Positions 35,754 through 44,874 of a stretch of 64,000 nt of DNA are shown in pieces. Under the pieces are notes generated by a model that saw nothing but the letters and a program-made list of their open reading frames with translations, was not told the origin of the DNA and did not search any database. Position numbers and translations under genes: made by a program. Location: contig JAYPBC010000006.1 of NCBI GenBank assembly GCA_038124025.1, positions 33,715-97,714 on the forward strand, read 5' to 3'. This DNA comes from UBA1275 sp038124025. GTDB taxonomy: Bacteria > Bacteroidota > Rhodothermia > Balneolales > Balneolaceae. Positions within the stretch are counted from its first letter, which is position 1, and the number at the start of each line of letters is the position of its first letter.

Positions 35754-35784
35754 TAAAAAAAAGGCACTGCTTATGCAATGCCTT
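35754..35784 (-). terminator. Intrinsic terminator of yceI-like gene
   Basis: On the minus strand AAGGCATTGC (35784-35775), loop ATAA, GCAGTGCCTT (35770-35761), then a run of T. There is one mismatch in the 10-bp stem. It separates yceI from the DUF6580 operon, which must therefore have its own promoter in the ~30 bp that follow, or depend on read-through. Confidence 0.85.
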
Positions 35785-35830
35785 AAAATAATGGGTTATG
35801 ACTGCTAAGTTGAAAATATTTTCAAAAAAC

Positions 35831-36433
35831 TTAGTTTTTCTGTGTCTTTACCTCAACATCAATTTTGACTTTGATTTCATCACCTACAACTGCGTCAGAA
35901 ATCCAGTCACCAGCCCCAACATTATAATCGTTACGAAGCAAAGAAAACTCAGATTCAAATCCAGCTATTAGCGTGTTTTCTTGCCATGGGCTATCCATAA
36001 TACCTAATAAAGTAAAAGGCATGATGAATTTGGTACTCACGTCTTTGATGGTCAGGGTTCCATGAGCTTCGAAGTTATTGTCACCTGTGGAGACTATTTT
36101 ATCGCTAGTAAAGGTGATGTGAGGATACATATCAGATTGGAAAAAATCAGCTGATTGTAAATGGCCATCCCGTCGCTCGTTCTTGGTATTGATGGATTTT
36201 ACATCAATCTGTACGTTTATATTAGACTCATCTAGATTTTCAGGATCGAAATTTACTTCGGCATCAAACTGCTCAAATGCACCTGGAACACTCGTAAAAA
36301 AGTGTTTTGCTTCAAAGGTTATTGCTGTGTGTGATTTGTCTATTGTCCAAGAAATAGCTGCAAACTTAGTGGCTGCAAAGCTAATAGTGCCTAAAAAAAG
36401 TAGGCCTAGGATAAAAAAATGGTTCTTTTTCAT
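35831..36433 (-). CDS. YceI-family periplasmic protein
   Basis: A secreted lipocalin-like protein that binds polyisoprenoid or similar lipids. I use the ATG at 36433 (200 residues), which gives a clean signal peptide (MKKNHFFILGLLFLGTISFA). The mature start ISWTIDKSHTAITFEAKHFF, VDVKSINTKNERRDGHLQSADFF and the C-terminal VGDEIKVKIDVEV are family signatures. The frame upstream to 36529 lacks a ribosome site. Role: possibly isoprenoid carrier or stress protein. Confidence 0.9.
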   Translation of the reverse strand: MKKNHFFILGLLFLGTISFAATKFAAISWTIDKSHTAITFEAKHFFTSVPGAFEQFDAEVNFDPENLDESNINVQIDVKSINTKNERRDGHLQSADFFQSDMYPHITFTSDKIVSTGDNNFEAHGTLTIKDVSTKFIMPFTLLGIMDSPWQENTLIAGFESEFSLLRNDYNVGAGDWISDAVVGDEIKVKIDVEVKTQKN

Positions 36434-36592
36434 TGTATTGTGTCTTTTTGAATAGGTTTTTGAATCAATTGTGAAGCCCCATAAGTGGAGGTAACTTACA
36501 CCTTGCAATATGCAAGGTAAGAGATACACTATTTATCTTATCTGAAGTCACATTAGTATAACACGTATTTTAATACAGAGTTCATTTAAGAT

Positions 36593-36622
36593 AAAAAATA
36601 GTTTAACATTAAACTATTTTTT
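36593..36622. terminator. AT-rich palindromic terminator overlapping the yihY stop
   Basis: A perfect 30-bp palindrome-like hairpin: AAAAAATAGTTTAA (36593-36606), two bases, TTAAACTATTTTTT (36609-36622). The arm contains the stop codon of the YihY gene on the minus strand and gives a T run in either direction. Confidence 0.65.
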
Positions 36623-37553
36623 GCTGATCAATTTTGGCACGTAGTAAAATCGCGCTAAGTACAAATAAAATAGATAGATAAAAAACCCATAATGCCAATA
36701 CAATAATAACGGTATATCCCTGGTAAACGAATTCATAGCGTGTTAAGGCGTAGCTTAGATATAGACTTAGAAGTAATTTGGCACTTTCAAAGAGCATGGT
36801 GAATAAAGCGGCTCCTTGCAATGCATCGGGGATAGATATTTCTCGTTCACTCATAAAACGAAAGATTACAAAGGCGAGCATATAGGTGAACAATAGAGGA
36901 AGTAATATATCCAGTAATTCGTATACCCATGGAAGTTCGATGACAATGTCAGTTAATGGAACGGCAATAGTTCGTAATTCGAATAGTGATACTAAAGAGA
37001 CTAACAGGCTAAAAAATAAGAACACGGAGCCTAAAAGTCCGATCCCTACAACGTTGGTCATTAATCCTTTTACGGGATGCTGTTTTTTTTGTATGTCAAA
37101 AACGTTGAATAAGACTGCTTTAAGGCTGTGAAATAGACTTTGCGTAAAAAATAGCATGATAATAATACCCGACACTCCTAAAACATTCCTGCCCTGAATC
37201 AATGGGGCTAAAAGTGTCTGTACTATGCGTTCACTTTCAAGAGTGACCGAATTGGTTTGTTCGTAGGTAATATCCGGGAGTAGTTCGGTACCATACCGCA
37301 CTAATTCAGCGTAGGCTGCGTCAATAGAGAGTACATACCCAATAATAGATATAAGAATAAGGGTGAAGGGAATGGCGCAGATGAATAAATTAAAGGTTAT
37401 CGCAGAGGCATTGAATATCACATCAACCCGTTTGATTAGTTCTTTAACTCTATTCCAATATGCGCAAAAACTAATTTTTGACACGATGCATTCATGAATT
37501 CGGTGTAACGAGCTAGTAATGTAGGATAATAGCACTAAAAAGTCAGTATGCAT
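36609..37553 (-). CDS. YihY/BrkB-family inner-membrane protein
   Basis: A 314-residue polytopic protein with about six membrane segments. The family traits are the early FNASAITFNLFICAIPFTLILIS helix, a periplasmic domain around residues 85-125, and the conserved C-terminal segment FESAKLLLSLYLSYALTRYEFVYQG. YihY was once called RNase BN by mistake; the function is unknown. It is divergent from mutS, with 113 bp between the starts. Confidence 0.88.
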   Translation of the reverse strand: MHTDFLVLLSYITSSLHRIHECIVSKISFCAYWNRVKELIKRVDVIFNASAITFNLFICAIPFTLILISIIGYVLSIDAAYAELVRYGTELLPDITYEQTNSVTLESERIVQTLLAPLIQGRNVLGVSGIIIMLFFTQSLFHSLKAVLFNVFDIQKKQHPVKGLMTNVVGIGLLGSVFLFFSLLVSLVSLFELRTIAVPLTDIVIELPWVYELLDILLPLLFTYMLAFVIFRFMSEREISIPDALQGAALFTMLFESAKLLLSLYLSYALTRYEFVYQGYTVIIVLALWVFYLSILFVLSAILLRAKIDQQKIV

Positions 37554-37666
37554 CCTTATTGGGGTAAAAATAGCGCTTGGACACTGTGTTTTTAAGTAAT
37601 GGGTTTGGTATGTTTCACTTTTATTATGGAATTAGTTTATTGAATAAATTTTGTTAGCACATCCCC

Positions 37667-40333
37667 ATGAGCGCTAAAAAGCAGACGCCTTTGATGAGGC
37701 AGTACAGTCAGATTAAAGAAAGACATCCTGAAACCATTTTGTTATTTCGGGTGGGGGATTTTTATGAAATCTTTGGGTCGGACGCAGAATTGGTTAGTAA
37801 AGAACTTGGAATTACCTTAACCAAACGTAACAATGGGGGGGATCAAACTCCTTTAGCAGGATTCCCATTTCATGCACTGGATTCTTATTTGCCCAAATTA
37901 GTTAGTAAGGGATATAAGGTGGCAATATGTGAGCAGACCGAGGATCCAGAAAGTGCAAAAAATGCAGGCCGTAAAATTGTAGAGCGTCAGGTCACTGAAA
38001 TTACCACGCCCGGGCTCAGCCTATCAGAAAAAGTATTGAGTCATAATCGGAATAACTACATTTTTTCTATATATAAAGAAGGGACCAAACTGGGTGCTTC
38101 TTTTGCCGATATATCCACTGGAGAATTTGGGGCCTTAGAGTGTGAATATGATCAGATACACTCTATTTTATCCATGTTTGAACCCTCTGAAATAGTCGTT
38201 TCAGCCTCTCAAAAAAAATGGGCATATGAGCATTTTACTGAATTAAACATCAGTTTAGCTGAATCTTGGATGTATGAGGGGGAGTATGCAAGAGATCAAC
38301 TTCTAGCCCATTTTAACACTCACTCTCTTAAAGGTTTTGGAGTAGAGTCCATGCAACTAGCCCAACGGGCAGCAGGTGTTCTGTTAGAATACATAAAAAA
38401 TAACCAGAAGAGAGTTATGGGGCATATCCGCCGGCTGTATCGCTATGAGCAAAGTGATTACATGAGCTTAGATCCTTCTACTAAAAGAAATCTCGAGCTT
38501 AGTGCCTCGATGCATGAGGGGAAATTGGAAGGCTCCTTAATTTCAATTTTGGATCAAACCATAACCCCAATGGGTGGGCGATTGCTTAGGCGCTGGTTAA
38601 CGCACCCATTAAAGCAATTAGAACCAATTCAAGAACGCTTAAAACGAGTAGAAATACTATTTGAGCAGCGAACAGTGCGTAACGAAATTCGTGAATCCTT
38701 AAAAAAATTAGGAGATTTAGAACGACTAATATCTAGGATTTGTGTGGGACGTTGTAGCGCTAGGGATATTCGGCAATTGGGTTTTTCCCTCCAGGTAATC
38801 CCAGATTTATTGGCACATACTAAAGAATTAGATTCCGATTTAATTTATAATGAACTCCAAAGATTACCGGATACTTCCGAGTGGGTTCACTTCATAGAAA
38901 AACATATAAGCGATGAACCTCCCGCAACACTTCGAGATGGCGGAATCATTAAGTCTGGTTGGAATCAAGAGTTAGATGAACTTAGAGATATCGCGCAAAA
39001 TGGCAAGAAATATATTGCAAAGATAAAAGATACCCTTACTCAAGAGGCAGGGATTCCCTCTCTAAAAATTGGATACAATAAGGTTTTCGGGTATTACATA
39101 GAAGTGACTAATGCCCACAAAGAAAAGGTGCCGGATCATTTTATTCGCAAACAAACATTAGTAAACGCCGAGCGTTATATAACCCCTGAGTTAAAAGAAA
39201 TTGAGGAAAAGATACTTTCCGCTGAGGACAAGAGTAAGGCATTAGAAGCCGATTTATTTGAACAAGTCCGAGCGCATATAGCACAATTTTCGGACGGAAT
39301 TCTGGGCATCGCATCGGCCATCTCAACTTTGGATGTATACCAGTCACTGGCACAGATTGCTTTCACGAATACGTATGTAAAACCGGAATTAAATCAAGAT
39401 AGCACACTCGAAATAATAAAAGGCCGGCATCCTGTGGTGGAACGAAGCTTGCCGGTGGGTGAACCTTTTATTCCCAACGATATTTGTTTAGATCAGCAAG
39501 ACGAACAAATTATGATTATTACCGGCCCAAATATGGCAGGTAAAAGTATTATACTCCGTCAAACAGGGCTCATTGTTTTGCTAGCACAAATTGGGAGCTA
39601 TGTACCGGCTGAACGTGCTCGAATTGGTTTGGTCGATAAGATATTTACCAGGGTCGGCGCTTCAGATAATTTAGCAGCGGGTGAAAGCACGTTCCTGGTT
39701 GAGATGAACGAGGCGGCCAACATATTAAATAATGCTACTGAACACTCCCTCATTCTGCTTGATGAAGTGGGAAGAGGAACTAGCACCTTTGATGGATTAA
39801 GTATCGCGTGGGCCTTGGCCGAATACCTTCATAATCATATACCAGTCGCAGCAAAGACCTTATTTGCGACTCATTATCATGAATTAAATGCCCTTGAGTC
39901 GATGTATAAGCGCATTATTAATTACAATGTCCAAGTTCGCGAACATGAGGGTAAAGTAGTTTTTTTGCGAAAGCTTGTTCGAGGTGGGGCTGATCATAGT
40001 TATGGAATTCAAGTAGCCAACATGGCTGGGCTTCCCAAGGAATTAATTCAAAGAGCACAAGTGATATTGGAAGAACTTGAAGGGCAACGTTTAGAAATCC
40101 AAGACAGCTCAGAAAATATTGCCCAAACAATGGTAAAGAAAGACACCGGAAAGCATCTATCTTATAAGGTTCAGCCTATGGCAGAAAGTGATCAAATGAG
40201 TTTATTTGCCGTTGCAACAGATCCAGTACTCGAAGAATTGCGCAACAAATTAGAGGCCATTGATCCAAATAAACTCAGTCCAATGCAGGCTTTATTACTC
40301 ATAGATGAATGGAAAAAGTTATTAGACCAATAA
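37667..40333 (+). CDS. mutS: DNA mismatch repair protein MutS
   Basis: Recognises mismatches and recruits MutL. The 888-residue protein has the mismatch-reading N-terminal domain with the Phe-x-Glu motif (DFYEIFGSDAEL), the connector, lever and clamp regions, and the ATPase: Walker A GPNMAGKS (620-627), Walker B LLDEVGRGTSTFDG and the histidine signature FATHYHEL. The C-terminus KLSPMQALLLIDEWKKLL is the usual end. A polar linker around residues 795-840 is variable. It is a MutS1-type enzyme, unlike the MutS2 at the left edge. Confidence 0.97.
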   Translation: MSAKKQTPLMRQYSQIKERHPETILLFRVGDFYEIFGSDAELVSKELGITLTKRNNGGDQTPLAGFPFHALDSYLPKLVSKGYKVAICEQTEDPESAKNAGRKIVERQVTEITTPGLSLSEKVLSHNRNNYIFSIYKEGTKLGASFADISTGEFGALECEYDQIHSILSMFEPSEIVVSASQKKWAYEHFTELNISLAESWMYEGEYARDQLLAHFNTHSLKGFGVESMQLAQRAAGVLLEYIKNNQKRVMGHIRRLYRYEQSDYMSLDPSTKRNLELSASMHEGKLEGSLISILDQTITPMGGRLLRRWLTHPLKQLEPIQERLKRVEILFEQRTVRNEIRESLKKLGDLERLISRICVGRCSARDIRQLGFSLQVIPDLLAHTKELDSDLIYNELQRLPDTSEWVHFIEKHISDEPPATLRDGGIIKSGWNQELDELRDIAQNGKKYIAKIKDTLTQEAGIPSLKIGYNKVFGYYIEVTNAHKEKVPDHFIRKQTLVNAERYITPELKEIEEKILSAEDKSKALEADLFEQVRAHIAQFSDGILGIASAISTLDVYQSLAQIAFTNTYVKPELNQDSTLEIIKGRHPVVERSLPVGEPFIPNDICLDQQDEQIMIITGPNMAGKSIILRQTGLIVLLAQIGSYVPAERARIGLVDKIFTRVGASDNLAAGESTFLVEMNEAANILNNATEHSLILLDEVGRGTSTFDGLSIAWALAEYLHNHIPVAAKTLFATHYHELNALESMYKRIINYNVQVREHEGKVVFLRKLVRGGADHSYGIQVANMAGLPKELIQRAQVILEELEGQRLEIQDSSENIAQTMVKKDTGKHLSYKVQPMAESDQMSLFAVATDPVLEELRNKLEAIDPNKLSPMQALLLIDEWKKLLDQ

Positions 40334-40391
40334 ACTCTCAAGCCAATAAACTCTACCAACCAAATGTGGGCTGTCGCTCGGTGTCATAACC

Positions 40392-41285
40392 ATGAAAAAC
40401 TCAGCTAAATACATTGCCGATCGTATCAGGTTAATGATTGCTACCAAGCAATTTCAAATAGGGGAGGCTTTGCCATCTACCCGGGAGCTGGGTCGGCAGC
40501 TGGAGGCTAGTTTTCATACCGTTCGCAAAGCTTATCACTCCTTGGCTGAGGAAGGACTACTGAAAAGTGAGAAGGGGAAAGGCTTTTTAGTAATGCGCCA
40601 GCGAACACTATTGGACAAGGAACAGCGATTAGAAGTGGGAGGTGCGAAAGTACAATCACTGGTTGAGGAGTTGGTGGGCTATGGCTTAGATGATGCCGAG
40701 ATTGAGTTGTTGTTTCAGGAGCAGTTGGATTACATGGATTGGCCTGATCGAATACAAAGCTGTGCTTGTGTGGGGGAAAATGCTGAAATGGCCTCGATGC
40801 TCTCCACAGCCATTCGTACGCAAGTGGGGGTGAAATCGGAACAGGTACTTGTGAGTGAGTATGAAAAAGCGGCTACCTATGACGCAATTTTTATTCCTAT
40901 ACGCTTTATGACTCAGTTTCGTCCTTTGCAGGAGCATACGATGGTCATACCGATTATTTACCATTACGAGCCTGAACTAATTTTATCCGTAACCGAACGT
41001 GCAAGTTTGCAAACCATAGGTCTTGTAACCGCGCAGGAGGATAGCATCCCAAAAATTATCAATGAGCTTAAACCCACCCTAGCCTTTGATGGGTCATTTG
41101 TAGCGGGGAGCATATACGGTAAATCACTTCCCTTATTTGTCCGGGATACCGATCTAATTTTATACACCCCTGAGAGTGCCCGCCTTGTTGAACAAAAAAT
41201 TCCAGAGAAAAACCGTTTAAAATTGGCTTACAGACTAAGCGATCGAAGCGCTGAGATGATTCGAAACGAACTCTGGGAGCAATAA
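40392..41285 (+). CDS. GntR-type transcriptional regulator with uncharacterised C-terminal domain
   Basis: A 297-residue protein. The winged helix is at the N-terminus (ALPSTRELGRQLEASFHTVRKAYHSLAEEGLLKSEKGKGFLV, about 25-68). The remaining ~230 residues match neither the FCD nor the UTRA effector domain. The pattern resembles a two-lobe ligand-binding domain, as in Bacteroidota GntR proteins with periplasmic-binding-like folds, but I cannot confirm that. It is 3 bp upstream of a helicase gene, so it probably regulates or is co-regulated with it. Confidence 0.82.
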   Translation: MKNSAKYIADRIRLMIATKQFQIGEALPSTRELGRQLEASFHTVRKAYHSLAEEGLLKSEKGKGFLVMRQRTLLDKEQRLEVGGAKVQSLVEELVGYGLDDAEIELLFQEQLDYMDWPDRIQSCACVGENAEMASMLSTAIRTQVGVKSEQVLVSEYEKAATYDAIFIPIRFMTQFRPLQEHTMVIPIIYHYEPELILSVTERASLQTIGLVTAQEDSIPKIINELKPTLAFDGSFVAGSIYGKSLPLFVRDTDLILYTPESARLVEQKIPEKNRLKLAYRLSDRSAEMIRNELWEQ

Positions 41286-41288
41286 AAA

Positions 41289-43310
41289 ATGCTCAAATCA
41301 CAAAAAGACCTAAGTGAGGTAATACAACAAGCCTTGGATGCAATTGATAGCGAGTTAGAAGCAGTACGGTCTCTGCCTTCTAGAGAATGGCTTTATAATG
41401 GTCAGAAAAAAACGGATCGAGGGCAGTTTGTATATGGGTTTGAGACCAATCAACTTGGCTTACGTTTTGCCGACCAGGTCAAAGCGAGATTTCAAGGTCA
41501 AAATAAAGGTAACTCAGCTGAGCAAGACAGTGAAGGGTGGAAAGCTGTTGAAATTTTAGAGTTCAAAGATGGTGTCATTTGGATAGAATTTGATAAGGAT
41601 TTTGGAATAGAAATCGATCGGGTAGAAGTTGAATGGGAAAATGATTTTGTCTGGATAAAACTTCGAGAGCAATTAGAATCTATTCAGGAACAGCAAGCTA
41701 GTAGTAAGAAAAATGAACAGAGTATAGCCTTGTTGGAACAGATGTTGGATTTGGATAAAGGACCGCTTCACCATGAAGAAATTATTCAGACAGCCGACCT
41801 AGGACGGTTTAATCCTTCGCAGAGGCAGGCTATACAATTGGCTATGCATCAGCCCATACTCTATATTTGGGGTCCTCCTGGGACAGGTAAAACGGCCAGT
41901 ATTGGAAGAATGGTGGCGGAATATCTTAGGCAAGGTAAAAAAGTGCTCATGGTATCGAATACCAATAGGGCTGTGGATGTAAGCTTATTGAGTGTACTAC
42001 AATCTATAAGTGAAATCGGCTTACATCAGCATTCCGCGTCTGTTTCTCGCTTTGGAGAATCTTGGTTGGATGACGAACACTTGGTTGAACATTCTTTTGA
42101 AGCTCAAATGGAAAAAGAGTTACAAGAGCGTATACATCGAGCCGCACAGTGGGATTCATTATTACACCGTTATGAGCAAGCGCAAGATACAGTGGATCAT
42201 TTGATGGATAAGGATGAACCAATACCCAATGCCTTAGAGCTAGAGTGCCAAGAGTTAGGCAAGCGGGTTGATGATGTTGGGGGGGTAGCATTTTTAGAAC
42301 AAGAAGTAGAACGGCTCTCAACTGTGAATGAGCGTCATGAACTAAAAAAAAGAAACTTGGTGGCGACTACCTTGGCTAAAGTGTGCACATCTGAGTTATT
42401 TTTTGGTTTAAAATTTGACGCTGTTGTTGTGGATGAGGCATCCATGGCGAATCTAGGTTTTTTACTGGTCATGGCATCGAAAGCAAAATCTCATGTCATT
42501 ATTACTGGCGATCCAATGCAATTACCACCCATAGCAATTACTGAAGATGTAGAAGCTCGTGCTTTTCTTGAGCAAGATATATTCACATGGGTAGCAGACG
42601 CCCAAGATAGCTCCCAACTTTTTGAATGGCACGACCAGTATCCGAACAACACTGCTTTTTTTGATACACAGTATCGATTGCAATCAGATCTGGCAGGGGT
42701 TATCTCAAAGGTATTCTACGAAGGTAGGCTTAAAAGTGAGCAGCTTGGCCAACAGCCAGAGAATTCAGGTGAATTGGATGCGTGGTTTCAAGCATCTGTA
42801 GCACTAGTAAACACAGGTAAATATAGTCCCGAGCTCATACAAGACAAAAGTGAGCGTGGTTTTAGGCCAGTTAACGAGGTTCATCAACGCGTTATGATGG
42901 AGTCAGTGGAACGGCTACTGAAAAAATATGATGCCTCAGAAATTGGCTTAATAGTACCGTTCCGGTATTCCGTATATCAGTATCGCACGGCGCTTAGGGA
43001 AAGTATTCTACCCGGGGCACTTGGTATAGAGGTGGGGACTATTCATACCTTTCAGGGTAGGGAGAAAGAGGCCATTATTTTAGATACCATTATGACCGCA
43101 GAAATTCAATATGGCAAGAGGCGTGATTATAGCGTCCGTCCATTTGACGAAACTAAGAATGGCATGGCAGTGCCCCGACTATTAAATGTCGCTTGTACAC
43201 GGAGTAAGAAGCTTTTAGTCATCATTGCTGATATGAACCATATGAAAAAAGTTTACAGAGGTAAATTTATGGCCCGATTTTTAAATGCTCTTTCTGAAAT
43301 TTCTTTGTAA
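41289..43310 (+). CDS. DNA2/NAM7-like superfamily 1B helicase
   Basis: A 673-residue SF1 helicase. Walker A GPPGTGKT is at 195-202, motif II is VVVDEASMANL (D382, E383, then A-S), motif III is TGDPMQLPPIA, and motifs IV-VI include DTQYRLQ, EVGTIHTFQGREKEAIILDT and LNVACTRSKKLLVI. The N-terminal ~170 residues look like an SH3-type 1B barrel (GVIWIEFDKDFGIEIDRVEVEWEN), typical of IGHMBP2/UPF1-like enzymes. A coiled-coil insert sits between the Walker A and DEAS motifs (about 270-350). Natural substrates could be RNA or DNA. Confidence 0.9.
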   Translation: MLKSQKDLSEVIQQALDAIDSELEAVRSLPSREWLYNGQKKTDRGQFVYGFETNQLGLRFADQVKARFQGQNKGNSAEQDSEGWKAVEILEFKDGVIWIEFDKDFGIEIDRVEVEWENDFVWIKLREQLESIQEQQASSKKNEQSIALLEQMLDLDKGPLHHEEIIQTADLGRFNPSQRQAIQLAMHQPILYIWGPPGTGKTASIGRMVAEYLRQGKKVLMVSNTNRAVDVSLLSVLQSISEIGLHQHSASVSRFGESWLDDEHLVEHSFEAQMEKELQERIHRAAQWDSLLHRYEQAQDTVDHLMDKDEPIPNALELECQELGKRVDDVGGVAFLEQEVERLSTVNERHELKKRNLVATTLAKVCTSELFFGLKFDAVVVDEASMANLGFLLVMASKAKSHVIITGDPMQLPPIAITEDVEARAFLEQDIFTWVADAQDSSQLFEWHDQYPNNTAFFDTQYRLQSDLAGVISKVFYEGRLKSEQLGQQPENSGELDAWFQASVALVNTGKYSPELIQDKSERGFRPVNEVHQRVMMESVERLLKKYDASEIGLIVPFRYSVYQYRTALRESILPGALGIEVGTIHTFQGREKEAIILDTIMTAEIQYGKRRDYSVRPFDETKNGMAVPRLLNVACTRSKKLLVIIADMNHMKKVYRGKFMARFLNALSEISL

Positions 43311-43317
43311 AAAATGA

Positions 43318-43350
43318 TTTGCTCAAGAGGTGCAGATGGCCTTATATTTG
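43318..43350 (+). promoter_or_regulatory. tRNA-Gly promoter
   Basis: TTTGCTC (from 43318) and TATATTTG (43343-43350), with 18 bases between TTGCTC and TATATT. The second element also fits the TAnnTTTG form of Bacteroidota -7 sites. The tRNA begins about 22 bp further on. Confidence 0.55.
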
Positions 43351-43372
43351 TCAACCTTCTATGGACGGTTTG

Positions 43373-43444
43373 GCGGGAATAGCTCAGTGGTAGAGCACAA
43401 CCTTGCCAAGGTTGGGGTCGCGAGTTCGAATCTCGTTTCCCGCT
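43373..43444 (+). tRNA. tRNA-Gly (anticodon GCC)
   Basis: A complete 72-nt cloverleaf without CCA. The acceptor stem GCGGGAA (43373-43379) pairs with TTCCCGC (43437-43443); the D arm is GCTC/GAGC, the anticodon stem CAACC/GGTTG around the loop TTGCCAA, and the T arm GCGAG/CTCGT with loop TTCGAAT. Discriminator base T. Base composition changes abruptly on the downstream side. Confidence 0.97.
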
Positions 43445-43449
43445 CATTT

Positions 43450-43484
43450 AAAGGCAATCGGAATAAATCTGATTGCCTTTTTTA
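43450..43484 (+). terminator. Intrinsic terminator after tRNA-Gly
   Basis: AAAGGCAATC (43450-43459) pairs with GATTGCCTTT (43471-43480), followed by a run of T. Only about 22 bp remain before the GH144 gene start. Confidence 0.88.
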
Positions 43485-43506
43485 GTTTAAAACTAAGTTG
43501 TGATAG

Positions 43507-44850
43507 ATGAAACTTTTGTTCACGTTGTTATTAGCATTACTCCTAATATTTTGTAGCCCTCCAACTGGTAATGATAATGCTAAAAGAAGCTCTGACAACT
43601 TGAATGAATTGCAAAAAGATGTGTTGAAGTATTTTTGGGATTATGCACATCCAATTTCCAATCTATCACGAGAAAGGCTTCATGTAAGTGATTTGATCTA
43701 TGATTACAATAGGGTGACTATTGGTGGATCGGGATTTGGCATTTTAAATATTTTAATGGGTATAGAAAATGACTTTATAGATAAAGATGAAGCAGTTGAA
43801 CACTTAGAAGTAGCATTAGATTTTTTGGAGAAAGCGGATCGATTTCACGGAGCTTGGCCACATTGGATAAATGGTAGTACTGGATCAGTGATTCCATTCA
43901 GTGATTTAGATGATGGAGGTGATCTAGTTGAAACAGCTTTTCTTGTTCAAGCATTAATCTGTATAAGAGAATACTTTAAAGATGGTAATGCTAGAGAAAT
44001 TGAACTTGCTGAAAAAGCCGACAAATTGTGGAAAGGTGTTGAATGGGATTGGTATACAAATGAGCAAAATGTACTTTATTGGCATTGGTCTCCTAATTAT
44101 CAATGGGCAATTAATCTGCCAATTACAGGTTACAATGAAGCTCTTATCACTTATATTTTAGCAGCTGCATCTCCTACATATTCTATTTCCCATGAAGTAT
44201 ATCATCAAGGATGGGCTAATTCAGGTGGGATAAAGACAGAAGAAGAAGTCTATGAAATTCCTATTCTATTAAAACACGGGGGAACTAATGGGCACGTTGG
44301 CCCATTATTCTTTTCACACTACTCGAATTTAGTACTGGATCCAAGAGGACTCAGTGATCAATATGTAGAAAATTATTGGAATGTTGTTAAAAATCATACA
44401 GAAATAGTTTATCAACACTGTGTAGAAAATCCTAAAAATTATGAAGGTTATAGCGAGTCAGTATGGGGTTTGACAGCAAGCTATACAAGAAATTCTGATG
44501 GGACAACTGGGTATAGTGTACATGATCCTAACAATGATAAAGGAGTCATTACACCTACTGCAGCTTTGTCTTCATTTCCGTATACACCAGAAAAATCAGC
44601 TAAATTTTTAGATTATTTGTACGATAATTCAAATGGTGAGTATTTAGGGCTAGCAGGACCATATGATTCTTTTTCTATACATTATAAATGGAAGGCAGAA
44701 AGATATTTAGCTGTAGATCAGGGAACTATTGGACCTATGATAGAAAATTATAAAACTCAGCTTTTTTGGAATTTATTCATGAATGCACCGGACATACAAC
44801 ATGGACTGAAGAAATTAGGATTTTCATCATCAGAGTATGGTTTCTATTAA
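43507..44850 (+). CDS. GH144-like (glycoamylase, PF10091) glucanase lipoprotein
   Basis: A 447-residue exported protein. The N-terminus is a lipoprotein-like signal (LLLIFC, Cys16; Phe at -1 is unusual). The family signatures are TGYNEALITYILAAASPT, NGHVGPLFFSHYSNLVLDPRGL, YSESVWGLTAS and GVITPTAALSSFPYTPE. Characterised GH144 members are endo-beta-1,2-glucanases releasing sophoro-oligosaccharides, so beta-1,2-glucan is the probable but unproven substrate. It is AT-rich, directly after the tRNA terminator, and convergent with the GH2 gene. Confidence 0.85.
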   Translation: MKLLFTLLLALLLIFCSPPTGNDNAKRSSDNLNELQKDVLKYFWDYAHPISNLSRERLHVSDLIYDYNRVTIGGSGFGILNILMGIENDFIDKDEAVEHLEVALDFLEKADRFHGAWPHWINGSTGSVIPFSDLDDGGDLVETAFLVQALICIREYFKDGNAREIELAEKADKLWKGVEWDWYTNEQNVLYWHWSPNYQWAINLPITGYNEALITYILAAASPTYSISHEVYHQGWANSGGIKTEEEVYEIPILLKHGGTNGHVGPLFFSHYSNLVLDPRGLSDQYVENYWNVVKNHTEIVYQHCVENPKNYEGYSESVWGLTASYTRNSDGTTGYSVHDPNNDKGVITPTAALSSFPYTPEKSAKFLDYLYDNSNGEYLGLAGPYDSFSIHYKWKAERYLAVDQGTIGPMIENYKTQLFWNLFMNAPDIQHGLKKLGFSSSEYGFY

Positions 44851-44874
44851 AAAAATTTCCTAAAGACGTAGGCA

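Noticed and set aside
35728..35778. 17-codon N-terminal extension of the DUF6580 protein
   Set aside because: Its start lies within the yceI terminator hairpin; the ATG at 35727 gives a normal membrane-protein start.
43373..43444. tRNA-Gly as an integrative-element attachment site
   Set aside because: I found no repeat of its 3' end and no integrase within the window, so only the composition boundary is reported.
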